DNA of 64,000 nt from Gliomastix tumulicola (taxonomy: Eukaryota > Ascomycota > Sordariomycetes > Hypocreales > Bionectriaceae), in NCBI GenBank assembly GCA_001599755.1, contig BCHX01000001.1:5766001-5830000 (forward strand), read 5' to 3'. The notes under the pieces are model-generated. The model was not told where the DNA came from and made no database searches. It was given only the letters and a program-made list of their open reading frames with translations. This document shows positions 20,447 through 30,706 of the stretch, one piece after another. Positions within the stretch are counted from its first letter, which is position 1. Every line of letters starts with the position of its first letter. A program made the position numbers and the translations under genes.

Positions 20447-21913
20447 ATGTTGAACGCCTGCGAGATGGAATTGGCAAAACTTGCGTTTGCTGAGCTGAAT
20501 TTAACGGCAGATTGCAATCTGGCTGGCAGAGCTTATGCCAAGTACGTACTCGATGAGCACCAGCGCCCACTGGCGGAGCTCATAGCTCTCATTCGCTCGA
20601 TTGCTCCCTCGATGACGGCCAACATCACGGACGGCGAAATTGTGGATTGGTATTATGCGTCCGAGGGGAAGAGCATGGGCCTCAAGGAAGCATGGGATGG
20701 TCTTGCTTCCGGCAGAAGCAGCAGCGCATGCGAGAAGGCCTTCTGTTCAAGCCAGCAATTCAAGGGCAACCCAGATTTGGCCGGGATCGGGGTACGAGCT
20801 GATTCCCAACTCATCAGTCAACTGCTCGCGATTTTCCCCCACTAACATGAATGGGTGTTTGCTAGGTTCTTGTCGCATACTGCATCGAATTCGGTCTGGC
20901 GCTCTTCTTCAGCGTCGCCTTTCTCGGACTCCTCTTCTTCAAGGCACAGTGGCCCTTTAGGCTGTCTGTCCAAGACTTCTCGGAGACTCCATTCCGGGCA
21001 GCCCTCCAGTCCAGTGTGGGAGTCTTCTGGGACTCGGCTCTTTTGTTCTCGTTCGGGGTGATCAGTGCATCCATAGTCACCATGGCGACGGAGCCCCCAG
21101 CTTTTATCGACGACTTCATCGCTCTCAACAGCATGATAGTAATGGCAATACTCGGTGCGACATGACCATATTATGAGCCAAGTTGCCGTCATCCCCATTA
21201 CCGAAGAATGGGGTATTACTGCCTAAGCTTGATGAGCTTAGTCCTCGTCTTGATGCACTGGCTTTCGATCCAGGACGGATTCGACGGGTTGTCTATCCGT
21301 CTATATGCCTGTCTGCCGGACAAGTTCCCGGATTCGAAGTTTAGGAACGCCTTCACAATTTCGACAATAGTGTGCTTGACGATAGCCTTGATAGTCAGGC
21401 TGGGTGCTGGTATCGTCAGTCTGGCTTGCAGATTTCACAGCGGCAGATCAAAACAGAGTCGCCATGACTTGAGAATGGAGACGCTATGTGGCTCGTGGCA
21501 GATTTTCAAACCGTTGCCGAGTCGAATGCAATGTTTTTGGCGAAGCTGTTTCATCGTCCCTGGATGTTGGATATTCTTGTCCGTGGCTCTTTATCTGTTT
21601 ATCAAGCTGAGAGCCGACTTTGCAGCAATTATGGACGACGTAGTCTTGCGACGGTGGAATTTCGGGCAGGTGTTGGCGTTGATGACATGGTTTCCAACTG
21701 TGATTGATTTTGTGGCTGTTTGGAGAGGTAGGCTTCTGCCCAAGGGTTTACCTTCGCTGTCGGTTTCGCTTGCTGACACGACTGCCTTTCACAGGGAAGA
21801 GAACGGGGCTGGAATGGCGGCTGCCGCTGGGTACTCGTACAGAGCTCGGCATAGCTCGCGTTCATGAATGCGATATCTTGACGGTCCCTGCCGTCGAAAA
21901 GACGGCTTCATAG
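20447..21913 (+). CDS. Unnamed fungal multi-pass membrane protein
   Basis: Four exons (20447-20791, 20866-21154, 21242-21727, 21795-21913) join in one frame to give 412 residues. I do not recognise a named family. The N-terminal 115 residues are soluble and include a Cys pair (SACEKAFC) just before the block NPDLAGIGVLVAYCIE, which is the start of helix 1. About six helices follow, for example EFGLALFFSVAFLGLLFF, DSALLFSFGVISASIVTM, LNSMIVMAILVLVLMHWLSI, FTISTIVCLTIALIVRLGAG, CWIFLSVALYLFIKL and VLALMTWFPTVIDFVAVW. Intron 2 (21155-21241) removes an in-frame TGA at 21163-21165 and restores a smooth hydrophobic helix. No signal peptide is seen, although the Cys pair would suit an outside domain, so a short upstream exon may be missing. 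The 5' start is the least certain part. Confidence 0.68.
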
Positions 21914-23436
21914 ATCTTTGGCCCAAAGATCTTTGGAGGCTACTTCTCCAGACGAATGCTGCTGCATCGTTGGCTAGTGCCTCGGGATTGGATCTGAGGT
22001 GTGGTCATGAAGGTGGTCAGTCTTGGACGGCTCAGATGGGAAACTTCGTGACTGGCACATCCAGGTGTTGGGGATTGATGGGAAGAGTTCCCGTCCATGA
22101 TACAGATTGAGCAGGCACACAGTTTTCACCGGCGGCACAGCCTCAAATTGACTCACAGCGAGAGATATGGCACCTGGTGCCAAGTGAAAGCCAAGGATCA
22201 AGATAGAGAGAAATGCCCTTGTGTTGAGTGCGGACTTGGGCTGTCACCGGTGCCTTGTTCATGTCCGTCCAATACCCTGAAGGAATCCGGCCTCCACTTC
22301 CATGTCATGTCAAAGGGGTCGAGCTCCGAGATGAGTGGTTCGCCCAATGCCCAATGGAGAAAACGACATCCGGGTACGGGAAGCTGGCGATCACGTGAGA
22401 CCCAAGGGAGTGTTGTCTCAGACTTTCGAAACTGGACAGCCTCCTCGACTCCCGTCCGAGAGGCAGCCCATCGCAAACTCTCCACTTGGCGATGAGACGA
22501 AGACGGCGAGAGTCAGATCGTTGATCAGTGGTCCAACACACCCTCAACTGGACGCGCAATGCAGCGACTGGACATGTTCTCGTATCGGCCCTCGACCTAT
22601 CACGGTCCTGCACTTCGGCCCTGCTGTGGATCGTGCCTTCCCGTTCCAACCGACAGGTGGGCTGGTGGGCAGGTGGGGCTCCCTCGTTCTTTCCCACTTG
22701 TCGCCTTGCCAAGCTGTCGATGCGGACATGCCACTCGGAGCGAAATTCCAAATGCCCACCGCTGTTACAGCATGAATTTCTCGTCATCCATTCGTTTTCG
22801 ATAGACCGCACCCTCTCTTACCAATGATACCGTAAAGCCTGTCTCCTGCTAGTCTGCTTCCGGCGCGACCCCCCTCGAAACGGGAGGGGGGCGCAGCCCA
22901 GTCGCTTCTTGTTCAGGAAATCACTCCATGAAGCGCTCACTCGCGCTCGCCCCCGTTTCTCAGAGACCGTTCCTGTCGCGAATCATGATGCGACCCCGTC
23001 CGGAAGATTTGGCAGTCCCCGGGGCTCCAGCGGCACTGAGTGTGCAGTGTGTTGCAGTGCCCTTCGGTGCCGTTCCAAGCGCGTGGCCACCACCACCATC
23101 ACCTCGTTCTAGAACGGGAAGAGGGCGGCGAACGGGGTTCTTGTTCTCCCCTATCATTGTCCGGGCGCTCTCACATCGTATCGTTTCGGCAGTATATATT
23201 GTGGATGAGCCCCCTTCGCGCGCGGCGGCCTCGTCTGAAACATTTTTTGTGAGGCTGAGCCCGTTCTGACGTGCCAGTCTAGTGAACACCTCCACCGACT
23301 CACTGTGTAACAATTCCATCTGCATTCCATTCCATCCACCCTTTCGGTGTTCACTCGCGCCAAGTCTTTCTTTCTCTACTCTCTACATACATTTTTTGTA
23401 TGATAACAGCATCACCTGGCTGCGACGAAAAATACC
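21914..23436. other. 1.5-kb intergenic region upstream of GH16 gene
   Basis: This region holds the 3' flank of the membrane protein gene and the promoter of the GH16 gene. Long frames on both strands at 22300-22830 mirror each other and have no domain. A TATA-like element is at 23193-23198, and the leader before the ATG is CT-rich. Confidence 0.5.
23193..23198 (+). promoter_or_regulatory. TATA-like element of the GH16 gene
   Basis: TATATA lies about 240 bp upstream of the GH16 start codon and is followed by a long CT-rich leader. Position and sequence fit a core promoter element, but the transcription start is unknown. Confidence 0.35.
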
Positions 23437-24825
23437 ATGGAGTTCCAAGAGAGGAAGCCCGGCGGTCAGCCTGCCGCGCAGGAGTTTAGATACGCTCCAG
23501 AGGAGCAAGCTCCCCCATACACCTACGGCGCGCCGCATCCCAGAGAAGAAACCGCTTGGTACAACCCGAAGACATGGTCCCGGAAGGTCTTGATTGCCGT
23601 CATCGTCGTGGCCATCATCATCCTGATCATCGTCATCGCTGTGCCAGTCGCCGTTACGCAGTCGAACAACAACAATTCCTACCCAGACTACGCCGAGGTG
23701 GCATACTCGCTGGCCGAGACCTGTAAGCAGCAGACGAGTCTTCTCCAGTGAATTGGGAAGGAGCTGTAAGCTGACCATCCCAGACGAAGGAGAGAGCTTC
23801 TTCGACACCTTTGATTATTTCACTGGATATGACCCGAGTATGTTGTCGCGGATCGATACCTCTGTGCGCGAGACTAAACCGCTGACATTTTACTGTAGCC
23901 GGTGGCTTTATTCACTATGTTCCTCGAGAGCAAGCACAGCAGCTGGTACGTGATTGCCTGCACTATTGCTATCTATTCTGCGACAGGCGACTGATAGGCC
24001 CTAGAACCTCACCTACGCTTCCTCGAGCACTGCTGTTCTCCGGGTAGACACATCAGTAGGCCCTGGAGACGAGCCCGATGCTTCGACCGGGCGATTCAGC
24101 GTCCGAGTGACGTCCCGCAACACCTACAACAAGGGGCTCTTCCTCTTCGACATCAAGCACACCCCCTACGGGTGCGGCACTTGGCCTGCCCTCTGGCTCA
24201 CCGACCCTTACAGCTGGCCCGACAACGGCGAGATTGACATCATGGAGGCCGTCAACCAGGCCACCGACGGCAACCAGATGACGCTTCACACCACGAGCGG
24301 CTGCAAGATGAATGCGAAGAGGAAACAGACGGGCACAGCTCTGGAGAAGAACTGCGACCACTCCAAGAATGACAATGCCGGCTGTGGCGTCAAGGACCAG
24401 ACGGACAGTTTCGGCGAGGAGTTCAATGGCAAGGGTGGCGGTGTCATGGCCGTCGAGTGGCGAGACGAGGGCATCCGCATGTGGCAGTTCCTTCGATCGG
24501 AGATCCCTAGCGACATCACCAGCAAGCAGCCCAACCCTGCTGTTTGGGGTACCGCGACTGCTGATTTCCCCAACACCGACTGCAACATCGGCAACCATTT
24601 CAGGAACAACTCGATTGTCGCCAACATCGCCCTATGCGGCCACCTCGTGTACAGCGTCTACGACAACTCTGGATGTGAGTATCAGTGTTCCTCAGATCAA
24701 CCGACCAGCTACTGACTTTCATTCCAGGCCCCAGCACATGCAACAAGCTTGTCTCAGATCAACCTGATGCTTTCCAGACCGCATTCTGGGAGTTTGGCTC
24801 TTTCCAGGTGTACCAACAGTCTTAG
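23437..24825 (+). CDS. Membrane-anchored GH16 endo-beta-1,3(4)-glucanase-like protein
   Basis: Five exons (23437-23722, 23784-23837, 23899-23945, 24005-24674, 24728-24825) give 384 residues; all four introns are 53-61 nt. A cytosolic Pro-rich N-terminus (about 50 residues) is followed by one strong helix, VLIAVIVVAIIILIIVIAVP (51-70). This makes it a type II membrane protein with the enzyme domain outside the cell. The GH16 catalytic motif NGEIDIME is intact, with nucleophile and acid/base Glu at about 205 and 210 and Asp207. The blocks YDPTGGFIHYV and GTWPALWL also fit the family. GH16 enzymes of this fungal type cleave beta-1,3(4)-glucans and may remodel the cell wall. Six or more Cys occur in the domain. 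The 54- and 47-nt exons are short, but their reading frame and motif continuity support them. Confidence 0.9.
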
Positions 24826-25242
24826 ATGACATAATTGCCTTTTTTATTTTTAGACGTAGACATTGGAATTCCGAGATGAGCGAGGGAGCAGGCATGAGGA
24901 TCATGACGGGCAGATTCGGATTTCATATAACGACTAGTAGTAATGAATGCAGAGATCAACTCACTGAAAGCAAAATACGCTTTTGTGCTGTTTGGAGGCC
25001 GCTGGCTGCCTCATTAAGTCCCGAATTAACTCGTTAGCCACTAAATTCGCCATCTTGACTGGATCTGTTCTGGAAGTGTATCTTTCCAAGCCTTTTTAGG
25101 CTGCCATTCTTCCATCCCGTGTAGATGCGAAGTGGGGAGCCCTCCATTCATCTCGTATATCTGTACAAATATCTCCCTAGCCTGACTTGGAGGCCACTTA
25201 ACCTCACGCGCCACAGTATTCCCAAGCTCAAGGTATGTAGGC
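24826..25242. other. Intergenic, 3' of the GH16 gene
   Basis: The GH16 terminator zone (T-rich at 24838-24855) is followed by sequence in which a minus-strand frame (25286-25041) overlaps the end of the gene remnant. That frame has no recognisable family and may be part of the remnant after a frameshift. Confidence 0.4.
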
Positions 25243-25934
25243 TCAGCACATGTAACAAACGGCGAAGATGAGGAGCGTGACGACAAGGGCGATTGGGAGC
25301 AGCCGGAGCCTCATCCACGCCGAATCAATAAGGCAAGTTTCACAGCAAGCAAAGACGAATCCCACACCTCCAACAACTTGCCACCTTGTTAGTACTGGAG
25401 TCTCATCACCGCATTCCATGTCCAAGGTATCAAGCCGATAGCAGACAGTAGCAGAGCGACTAAGCATCAAGCACGAAAAACCAGGATGCTTCAGAAGCGA
25501 GGCAGATACGATGATAATGCAAACAGGTTTGTTGGGCGAGCAGAATACTACTTACTTCTAAGCAGGCAAGATTGGACTAGAAAAAATACAAGGCCTCATA
25601 AACACCCTATAAATGTAGATAGAACGGAAACGCACAGGCGAGGGATAGATGTCTGCGCCTAGCACGGGCTCGCTGAACAGAGGAATGTCGCGCGGAACGC
25701 TTTTCATCGACTCTTGTGAAGCTAGTGTATTGTACATATCTATGGTGACATTGTATAGACTGTAGGAGCAAATCCTCCCAAATATTCAGACCAGAAATGG
25801 TAAACTTACAAGCGAGCCTTCATCCAAGTGGTACCCAAGACCGAATGGAGGAAGACCGCTGCCAACTCAACCCCAGAGCCACGCAAGGAGGCATCGTCGT
25901 TTGATCCCGTCGACCGATGTCGTCGACAATGCGC
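25243..25934 (-). pseudogene. 5'-truncated remnant of an unrecognised membrane protein gene
   Basis: Four minus-strand blocks (25934-25810, 25759-25636, 25576-25556, 25488-25243) can be joined by standard donors (GTAAGT, GTGCGT, GTAAGT) and stay in one frame for 171 codons. The first two read convincingly as protein: VELAAVFLHSVLG and then YNVTIDMYNTLASQESMKS, followed by VPRDIPLFSEPVLGADIYP. The last block ends in a hydrophobic helix, RLLPIALVVTLLIFAVCYM, and a stop. There is no ATG in frame before block 1, which follows a TAG that doubles as a possible acceptor, and only 150 bp remain before the 3' end of tim22. So the 5' part of the gene appears to be missing. After the stop another frame stays open (25286-25041). 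The family is unknown to me; blocks 3 and 4 are weak. It could also be an unusual live gene. Confidence 0.35.
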
Positions 25935-26083
25935 CTAACGCCGAAAACAGGAGAAGGGAGTGACATCAATCCCGCTAGTATACAAAAAAATCATCCCAGT
26001 TCTATCCCTTGTCGTGTTGTATATTCTTTGAACAAAATCTCTCGAATCGCTGCGAGGAGAAAAGAAAAAAAAAGGGGGCGTCT

Positions 26084-26782
26084 CTACTCCTCAGGAGGTT
26101 GCCTCATCCACGCATCGATGGCCGCGCTGAAGGCCGCGAACGCAACGCACCCGCCCGCGATGGCCTGCGGTCCCGCGTTCTTGGCCAGGATGCCGCCCGT
26201 CAGGCAGCCGGCCGCAACGCCGTTGGCGAGGTCGTTCTTGGCGCGCATGCCCTCGATGCCGCACTCGATGCCCGAGAAGAGCGCGCCGACTTTCCCAAAG
26301 TTGCGCGCCATGGACCAGGAGCGCGTGCCCATGTCCTTGAAGCCGACCTTGAGCTGCTGGCGGAGCGGGAGGGAGGTGATGGGGTTCTGCTGGCCGGGGG
26401 TCGTCGGGGAGCCGAAGGGGGTGTCGTAGGACATCTGTATCAAGATAAATTGGTTAGATTCGGGGTGGGAAGAGTTGGAGAAGAGGAGAGAAGGAGGGGG
26501 AGGTTGGCGTACCGAGGCCATGAACATGCCGAAGAGACCGCCCATGCCAAAGCCCATGACGCCCGACATGAGGGACTTGCCGAAGCAAGACTCCATCGCA
26601 CTCTGGATCTGTCCATCCCAAAACTTCAAGTCAGCGATTCTGTAAAACCCCCATTCGCGATGTGTTTCGAGGCGCAAGCAAAGACTCACAGCCTTGACGT
26701 TCGGATCCTGAGCGCTCAGGCCCCCGGGCAGTGCAGGCGTCGCCCCGCCGCCGCCGCCCATCGATGATCCCGGGAAATTCAT
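26084..26782 (-). CDS. tim22: Mitochondrial import inner membrane translocase subunit Tim22
   Basis: Three exons (26782-26690, 26608-26513, 26434-26084) give 179 residues, all junctions between codons. Tim22 is the channel-forming subunit of the complex that inserts carrier proteins into the mitochondrial inner membrane. The N-terminus is Gly/Pro-rich. The family blocks are ESCFGKSLMSGVMGFGMGG (helix 1), GTRSWSMARNFGKVGALFSGIE, and KNDLANGVAAGCLTGG with the last helices GPQAIAGGCVAFAAFSAAID. The Cys pair positions (ESCFGK and VAAGCLTGG) match the family disulfide. Introns of 81 and 78 nt have GTGAGT and GTACGC donors. Just upstream, in the leader, there is a GA repeat (CT in the sense strand). 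Confidence 0.95.
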   Translation of the reverse strand: MNFPGSSMGGGGGATPALPGGLSAQDPNVKAVSLCLRLETHREWGFYRIADLKFWDGQIQSAMESCFGKSLMSGVMGFGMGGLFGMFMASVRQPPPPSLLFSNSSHPESNQFILIQMSYDTPFGSPTTPGQQNPITSLPLRQQLKVGFKDMGTRSWSMARNFGKVGALFSGIECGIEGMRAKNDLANGVAAGCLTGGILAKNAGPQAIAGGCVAFAAFSAAIDAWMRQPPEE

Positions 26783-27608
26783 CTCTGCCGATGTGTGTCG
26801 CTTCTTTTAAAAAAAGAGCGTTGGGAGGTGTGTTGCGATGGGAGAGAGAGAGAGAGAGAGAGGACGTGGTAGTCGTATGCGGGCGCGCGCGCAAGAGGAA
26901 ACGATAACGGGGAAGACGATTGATTTCTGCCGCGTCTGACCGCCCAATTTTTTTTTCTATCGGGGTTGGAGTGGATCAAGGTTTCGGCGGCCCCGCTGGT
27001 ACCGGGAGCCCCACTTCGGTGTAGTTGGTTCCCGAGGCGCTTTGGAGCGAGAACCGCCATAATAATAGAGCACTGCCAGCACAATAGGCTGAGAGGCCTG
27101 GTGCATCAGACGGTGACGGGCGTCAGGTCCTGAAATTCCCCGAAATGAAAATAATCCTAAGAGGGCGGCCTTCAAAATGCCACTGTCGGGGGTCTTGGGA
27201 CTCAAAGATATAAGGTAATACACCAAGACTTCCACTTAGTCTCCCGCGTAGAGAAGCTCACTTCAAACCGGAATTTGAGTCTCAACTCGATACTCTTCAA
27301 TTGAGGCAACTCAAGGGACTACAAGTACGACTGTCTCCCGCGAGGCCATCCTTCCACTAGCCCTTGTTCTGTGAACTATTACCACTTGCTGTTCAGTCCT
27401 AAAGATATGTGCGTGTAAACGCCCTTGTTGTAATTCTGCCTTCCAACTCCATCCGAAAGACGGCCGTTTCGCTGCCTCTCTGTTTCCTCCCAAACGCCAT
27501 AGTGATAGCTGACCGATGCTGATTCCATGCTATAAGTGAATTTCCAGCAAAACCATACCATGCCCGTTTCCAATCACGACGGGCTCCCAAAAAAAAAATC
27601 AAGACTAG
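26783..27608. other. Intergenic, tim22 promoter and Myb-like gene 3' flank
   Basis: Both neighbours are on the minus strand, so this holds the tim22 promoter and the terminator of the Myb-like gene. A GA dinucleotide run (26842-26862) lies about 60-80 bp before the tim22 start codon. Frames at 27311-27602 overlap in three phases and are not convincing genes. Confidence 0.5.
26842..26862. repeat. GA dinucleotide microsatellite in tim22 leader
   Basis: Ten GA units occur without interruption. In the tim22 sense orientation this is a CT tract 60-80 nt before the start codon, a common fungal leader or promoter feature. Confidence 0.85.
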
Positions 27609-28948
27609 CTACTTTGCAGAGCGAGGGCGACTATCGCCTTCACCCGCCTCGGCGTTCTGGGGACTGGAACCATCCGGAGTGCCAGTGGCTGTTGCCGACT
27701 CAGAGTAGCTACGTGATGTGGCCCCAGAGGACCCGAAGCTGGAGTCATTGGCCTCGGCAGCGTTGGCCTCAGCGGCGTTGGCGTGGACCCGGCTGGCCCA
27801 GACCAGGGTATCGAAGCGCGACATGCCATAGGGAATCGGCCCTGGCCTGTCCGCGAAGGGAGGAGCGGGCCGTTCGTACTCGTCGCGACGAGGCTCGGTT
27901 CTCATGGCCGTGCGATCATCAAACCTGGGTGGCTCAACTCTGGGCTCTAGGCACGAAGGCGGGTACGATCGTGACTGGCTTGGACCCTGTCGGAGCCAAT
28001 CCTCACTGACCTTGCGGATGTGCATAGCTGGGGGCAGAGGGCATTGGTGATGAGCCTGAAGGTAAGGCGCCGGCTCGAACGTCGGCAGCTGCTGACGCTT
28101 CGCCGGCGCTCGCTCGTAATCAACATCCGAGGGCCGCTTCAGGCCGCGGGGTGCCGCATCAACAGCGGACGAGGTCTCGTAAGGGGATTGCAGCCGGGGT
28201 GTTGGCAGCCGATTATATAATGGCGGAGACGGAAGAGACGACCGGGTCAATGGAGACTGAGCGGCTGACGGTTGCGAATACTGTATCGGAGGAAGTCGAA
28301 TCTGATGAGAAGGCGTCGGATGAGAATGGACCGGATGAGGTGCCTCGTGGGGGAGCGCCGTCCGTTGAGGTGTCCCTCGTAAGTAGCTTTCTTGGGAATG
28401 GCCGCTCCGTTGAGAAACTGCCTCCCGAGAAAGAGCTGAAGGCGGGCGTGACTCGAGGGATACCGAGCCAGGAGCTACAGGGCTAACTGGCAACGGCGAA
28501 GGAGCCCGGACAGCGGGGCCGGACTTTTCTCTCTCGGCTTCGGCTTCTGTTCCACGATTGTCAGCATTAGACTTGGGTTATAGAGGTCGAACAGTGACAG
28601 TACTCACTCAACTCGGCTTTGTGCTTGCGCACGTAGAGCTTGGCCTTTGGTGAGTGGCTGCCGGTCTTGATGTTCTGGTAGTAATGCTCATCTGCAACAC
28701 CAATATGGTTAGCAAACACCCGTTGAGTCCCGATCTAGAGCAGCAACATGGAAGAGGATAGCAAACATACAGAGCATGGTCCGCGTGTAATCCCGACGGC
28801 GAGGTTCTCCCATGGCCACCTGCATCATGGTGGCCAGTGCATCCCACGAGTGCAACCTATCACTGGGTCGCACTGCTTGCTGGCTCTGGGGAACAATCAC
28901 CTCCCAGAAGTACTTCTCCTCCTCGCTTGACCACGTCTTGCCGCCCAT
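27609..28948 (-). CDS. Fungal Myb/SANT-like domain protein
   Basis: Three exons (28948-28771, 28691-28608, 28546-27609) give 399 residues. The N-terminal 90 residues are ordered and conserved-looking: KTWSSEEEKYFWEVIVPQS, then RLHSWDALATMMQ, and YEHYYQNIKTGSHSPKAK after the first junction. The W-rich, helical spacing at the start resembles Myb/SANT-type DNA-binding or protein-binding modules of fungal regulators, but I cannot assign a named protein. The remaining 300 residues are low complexity, rich in Pro, Ser, Arg and Gln, with a basic stretch RGLKRPSDVDYERAPAKR that could serve as a nuclear signal. Introns are 79 and 61 nt with GTATGT and GTGAGT donors. A nuclear regulatory role is an inference. 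Confidence 0.78.
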
Positions 28949-29635
28949 GATCGGTCAGCGTGGCATCCGCCGAGGAACAGTGAGGGATCCGGATGTTTGT
29001 GGTGTCTCGAGGGACAAAGAGGCAAAGAAGGACGAAATGCAAGGTATGATGAGAGAATCAGATAGATCTCGGCTCGCGTGCAACGATACTCTCGAGTCGT
29101 AAGATGTAGAAGGAAGGGCAAACTGTGCTTCCTCGAGCCAAGGGGAAAGAGAGAGAGCCGATGCTTTATAGCAGCCGGGACTCCATCGCATTGGCGGAGG
29201 AAATGAATGAGAAATAGAATGCGGGAGAAGAGACTCGATTTTGTTGATTCAGTTCCAAGAGGTTGCGAATGCAATCAATTGTTTGGCGAAATTGCAAGAA
29301 GGCGGTCTGCCTGGGGCCTATTGAGGTTTCGAGAGGGAGCGGTTGTGCGAGGTATTCAGTGTGTGCCTGATGGCACATGACAATGGCTGCGAAAGGATGT
29401 GAATCACGGCATAGGCACCACGTGAAACTGAAAAGTCGGGTCGTCTGGTCTCTTCGTCCCATCTTGCGCTGCCAGAGTTGGGCCCCCTTCCTCCTTAGGC
29501 GGGGGGCTTATTAGGCACATGTCGGGGGGTTGCGGTCAAAGGCCAGAGTCTGCCCGTCACGGTGCAGGAAGCGAGAACTTTGCCCTACTTTGAAACAACC
29601 TCGCCTACTCCCCTCTTCTCCCCCTTGTACGCCTC
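28949..29635. other. Intergenic between Myb-like gene and gep4
   Basis: This 687-bp spacer holds the promoter of the Myb-like gene and the gep4 3' flank, both on the minus strand. CT/GA-rich segments occur at 29140-29160. No supported coding sequence. Confidence 0.5.
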
Positions 29636-30413
29636 TCACACCTCGAAGGGGTTTGAAGGCTCTGGTGGTTGGTATCCGCGAGCGATGAGGAAAGATGATA
29701 GCCGCCGCTCGAGACGTGAAAACTGTTCGAAGAGTTGTGGTTAGATGACTTACTGCTCGTAGATGGAAAAGCGATAAGAGATAATGGTCTACTCACGATG
29801 CTCTTCTTCTTGAGGGGGATGACGCCGTCCTTAACCCAGAAACCCCAACCGCCCATCATGTTCGCGAGCATCATGTCCGTAGTCAGCCGATCGCCGACGA
29901 CGGCAATCTGCGAGGGATGCGTCACACCCGTCTCTGGGTGCTTCCGGAAGTAGTCCATGATCTCAGGGCCGCAGCCAGGCTTCTTGACGGAGTGTGAGAG
30001 GACCTCGACGCCCGTGCTGGCCGTGACGGCCGCCGCGAGCTTCAGCTTCGGATCCCAGCTCCGTGCACCGGCGGTGTTGGAGACGATGAGCAGGCGACGC
30101 CCAGGGTAGGCCGCCTTCAGAGCTTCAAAGTGCGTCTGGTGAAAACCTGTTACTACTATGTTCACTGAGACTAAGACTATGAACGAACCTTGTACTCGTC
30201 GTAGACATCGCTCGAATCGGGATAAGCGAAGCAGTCATCCTTGTCAAGCACAACAGCCTTCACCTCGACCTCGCGGCCGTCCCTTCTCAGGACCTTATCC
30301 AGAGGGATGGGCAGCTCGCCGAAGTTGGAGATAGTGTGATGTGGGAGGCAGATTCCCGGTTTGAACAGGATCTTGACGACGTTGAAGGACGCCGAGAGAT
30401 TGAAATTGAACAT
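29636..30413 (-). CDS. gep4: Mitochondrial phosphatidylglycerophosphate phosphatase
   Basis: Three exons (30413-30189, 30135-29797, 29722-29636) give 216 residues, with all junctions between codons. Gep4 is a HAD-superfamily enzyme of the mitochondrial matrix side that dephosphorylates phosphatidylglycerophosphate, an essential step to cardiolipin. The N-terminus begins MFNFNLSASFNV, then the HAD motif I variant VVLDKDDC. Motif II is LLIVSNTAG, and the end of the fold has KKPGCGPEI and VVGDRLTTDMMLANMMG (motif IV). Length is typical. The frame is open before the chosen ATG at 30413, but that part looks like leader sequence. The 3' intron removes a false continuation of the second exon and gives the final block FSRLERRL. 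It shares a 293-bp promoter with orc2. Confidence 0.94.
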
Positions 30414-30706
30414 CTTGAGAGCTTCAATGGGCAAACCGACAAGATGAGTAGGCGATTCCGTTGTTTGAAGACAGAAGGTTAGTCCGGAGCTCTGTCTGGG
30501 ACCCTTTTTATTTGCGGCGCGAGCTCGCGCCACAGTCGCTGAGTTTCTGGTGCCACACTCCACTCTCTAATTCACGTCAATTAGCACTTAGTGCAACGGA
30601 AGTCGCGTTACCCTGCACTTTCCCAGGTCGGTTCTTTGTTTCAACCACGAAAGTCTTCGCTGTATGAACATTCTCTGCTCGGAGGCATCTTCTCACAGCC
30701 GTCGAG
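30414..30706. promoter_or_regulatory. Divergent promoter of gep4 and orc2
   Basis: The start codons of gep4 (-) and orc2 (+) are 293 bp apart. An ACGCG core, the heart of MluI cell-cycle boxes, is found on the minus strand at 30604-30608, about 100 bp before the orc2 ATG. This would suit MBF-type control of a replication gene, but a single 5-bp core can arise by chance. Confidence 0.4.

Noticed and set aside
21163..21165. Possible stop-codon readthrough or nonsense mutation
   Set aside because: A standard 87-nt intron removes the TGA and restores both the frame and a continuous membrane helix, so recoding is not needed.
22300..22830. Pair of overlapping 146-168 codon frames on opposite strands
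   Set aside because: Neither has a domain, a signal peptide or spliceable neighbours, and both end at random-looking stops.
30564..30664. Longer plus-strand start for orc2 or a small upstream gene
   Set aside because: The 92-codon frame at 30591-30869 is in another phase than orc2 and loses all family features; the ATG at 30707 is followed directly by the conserved basic N-terminus.
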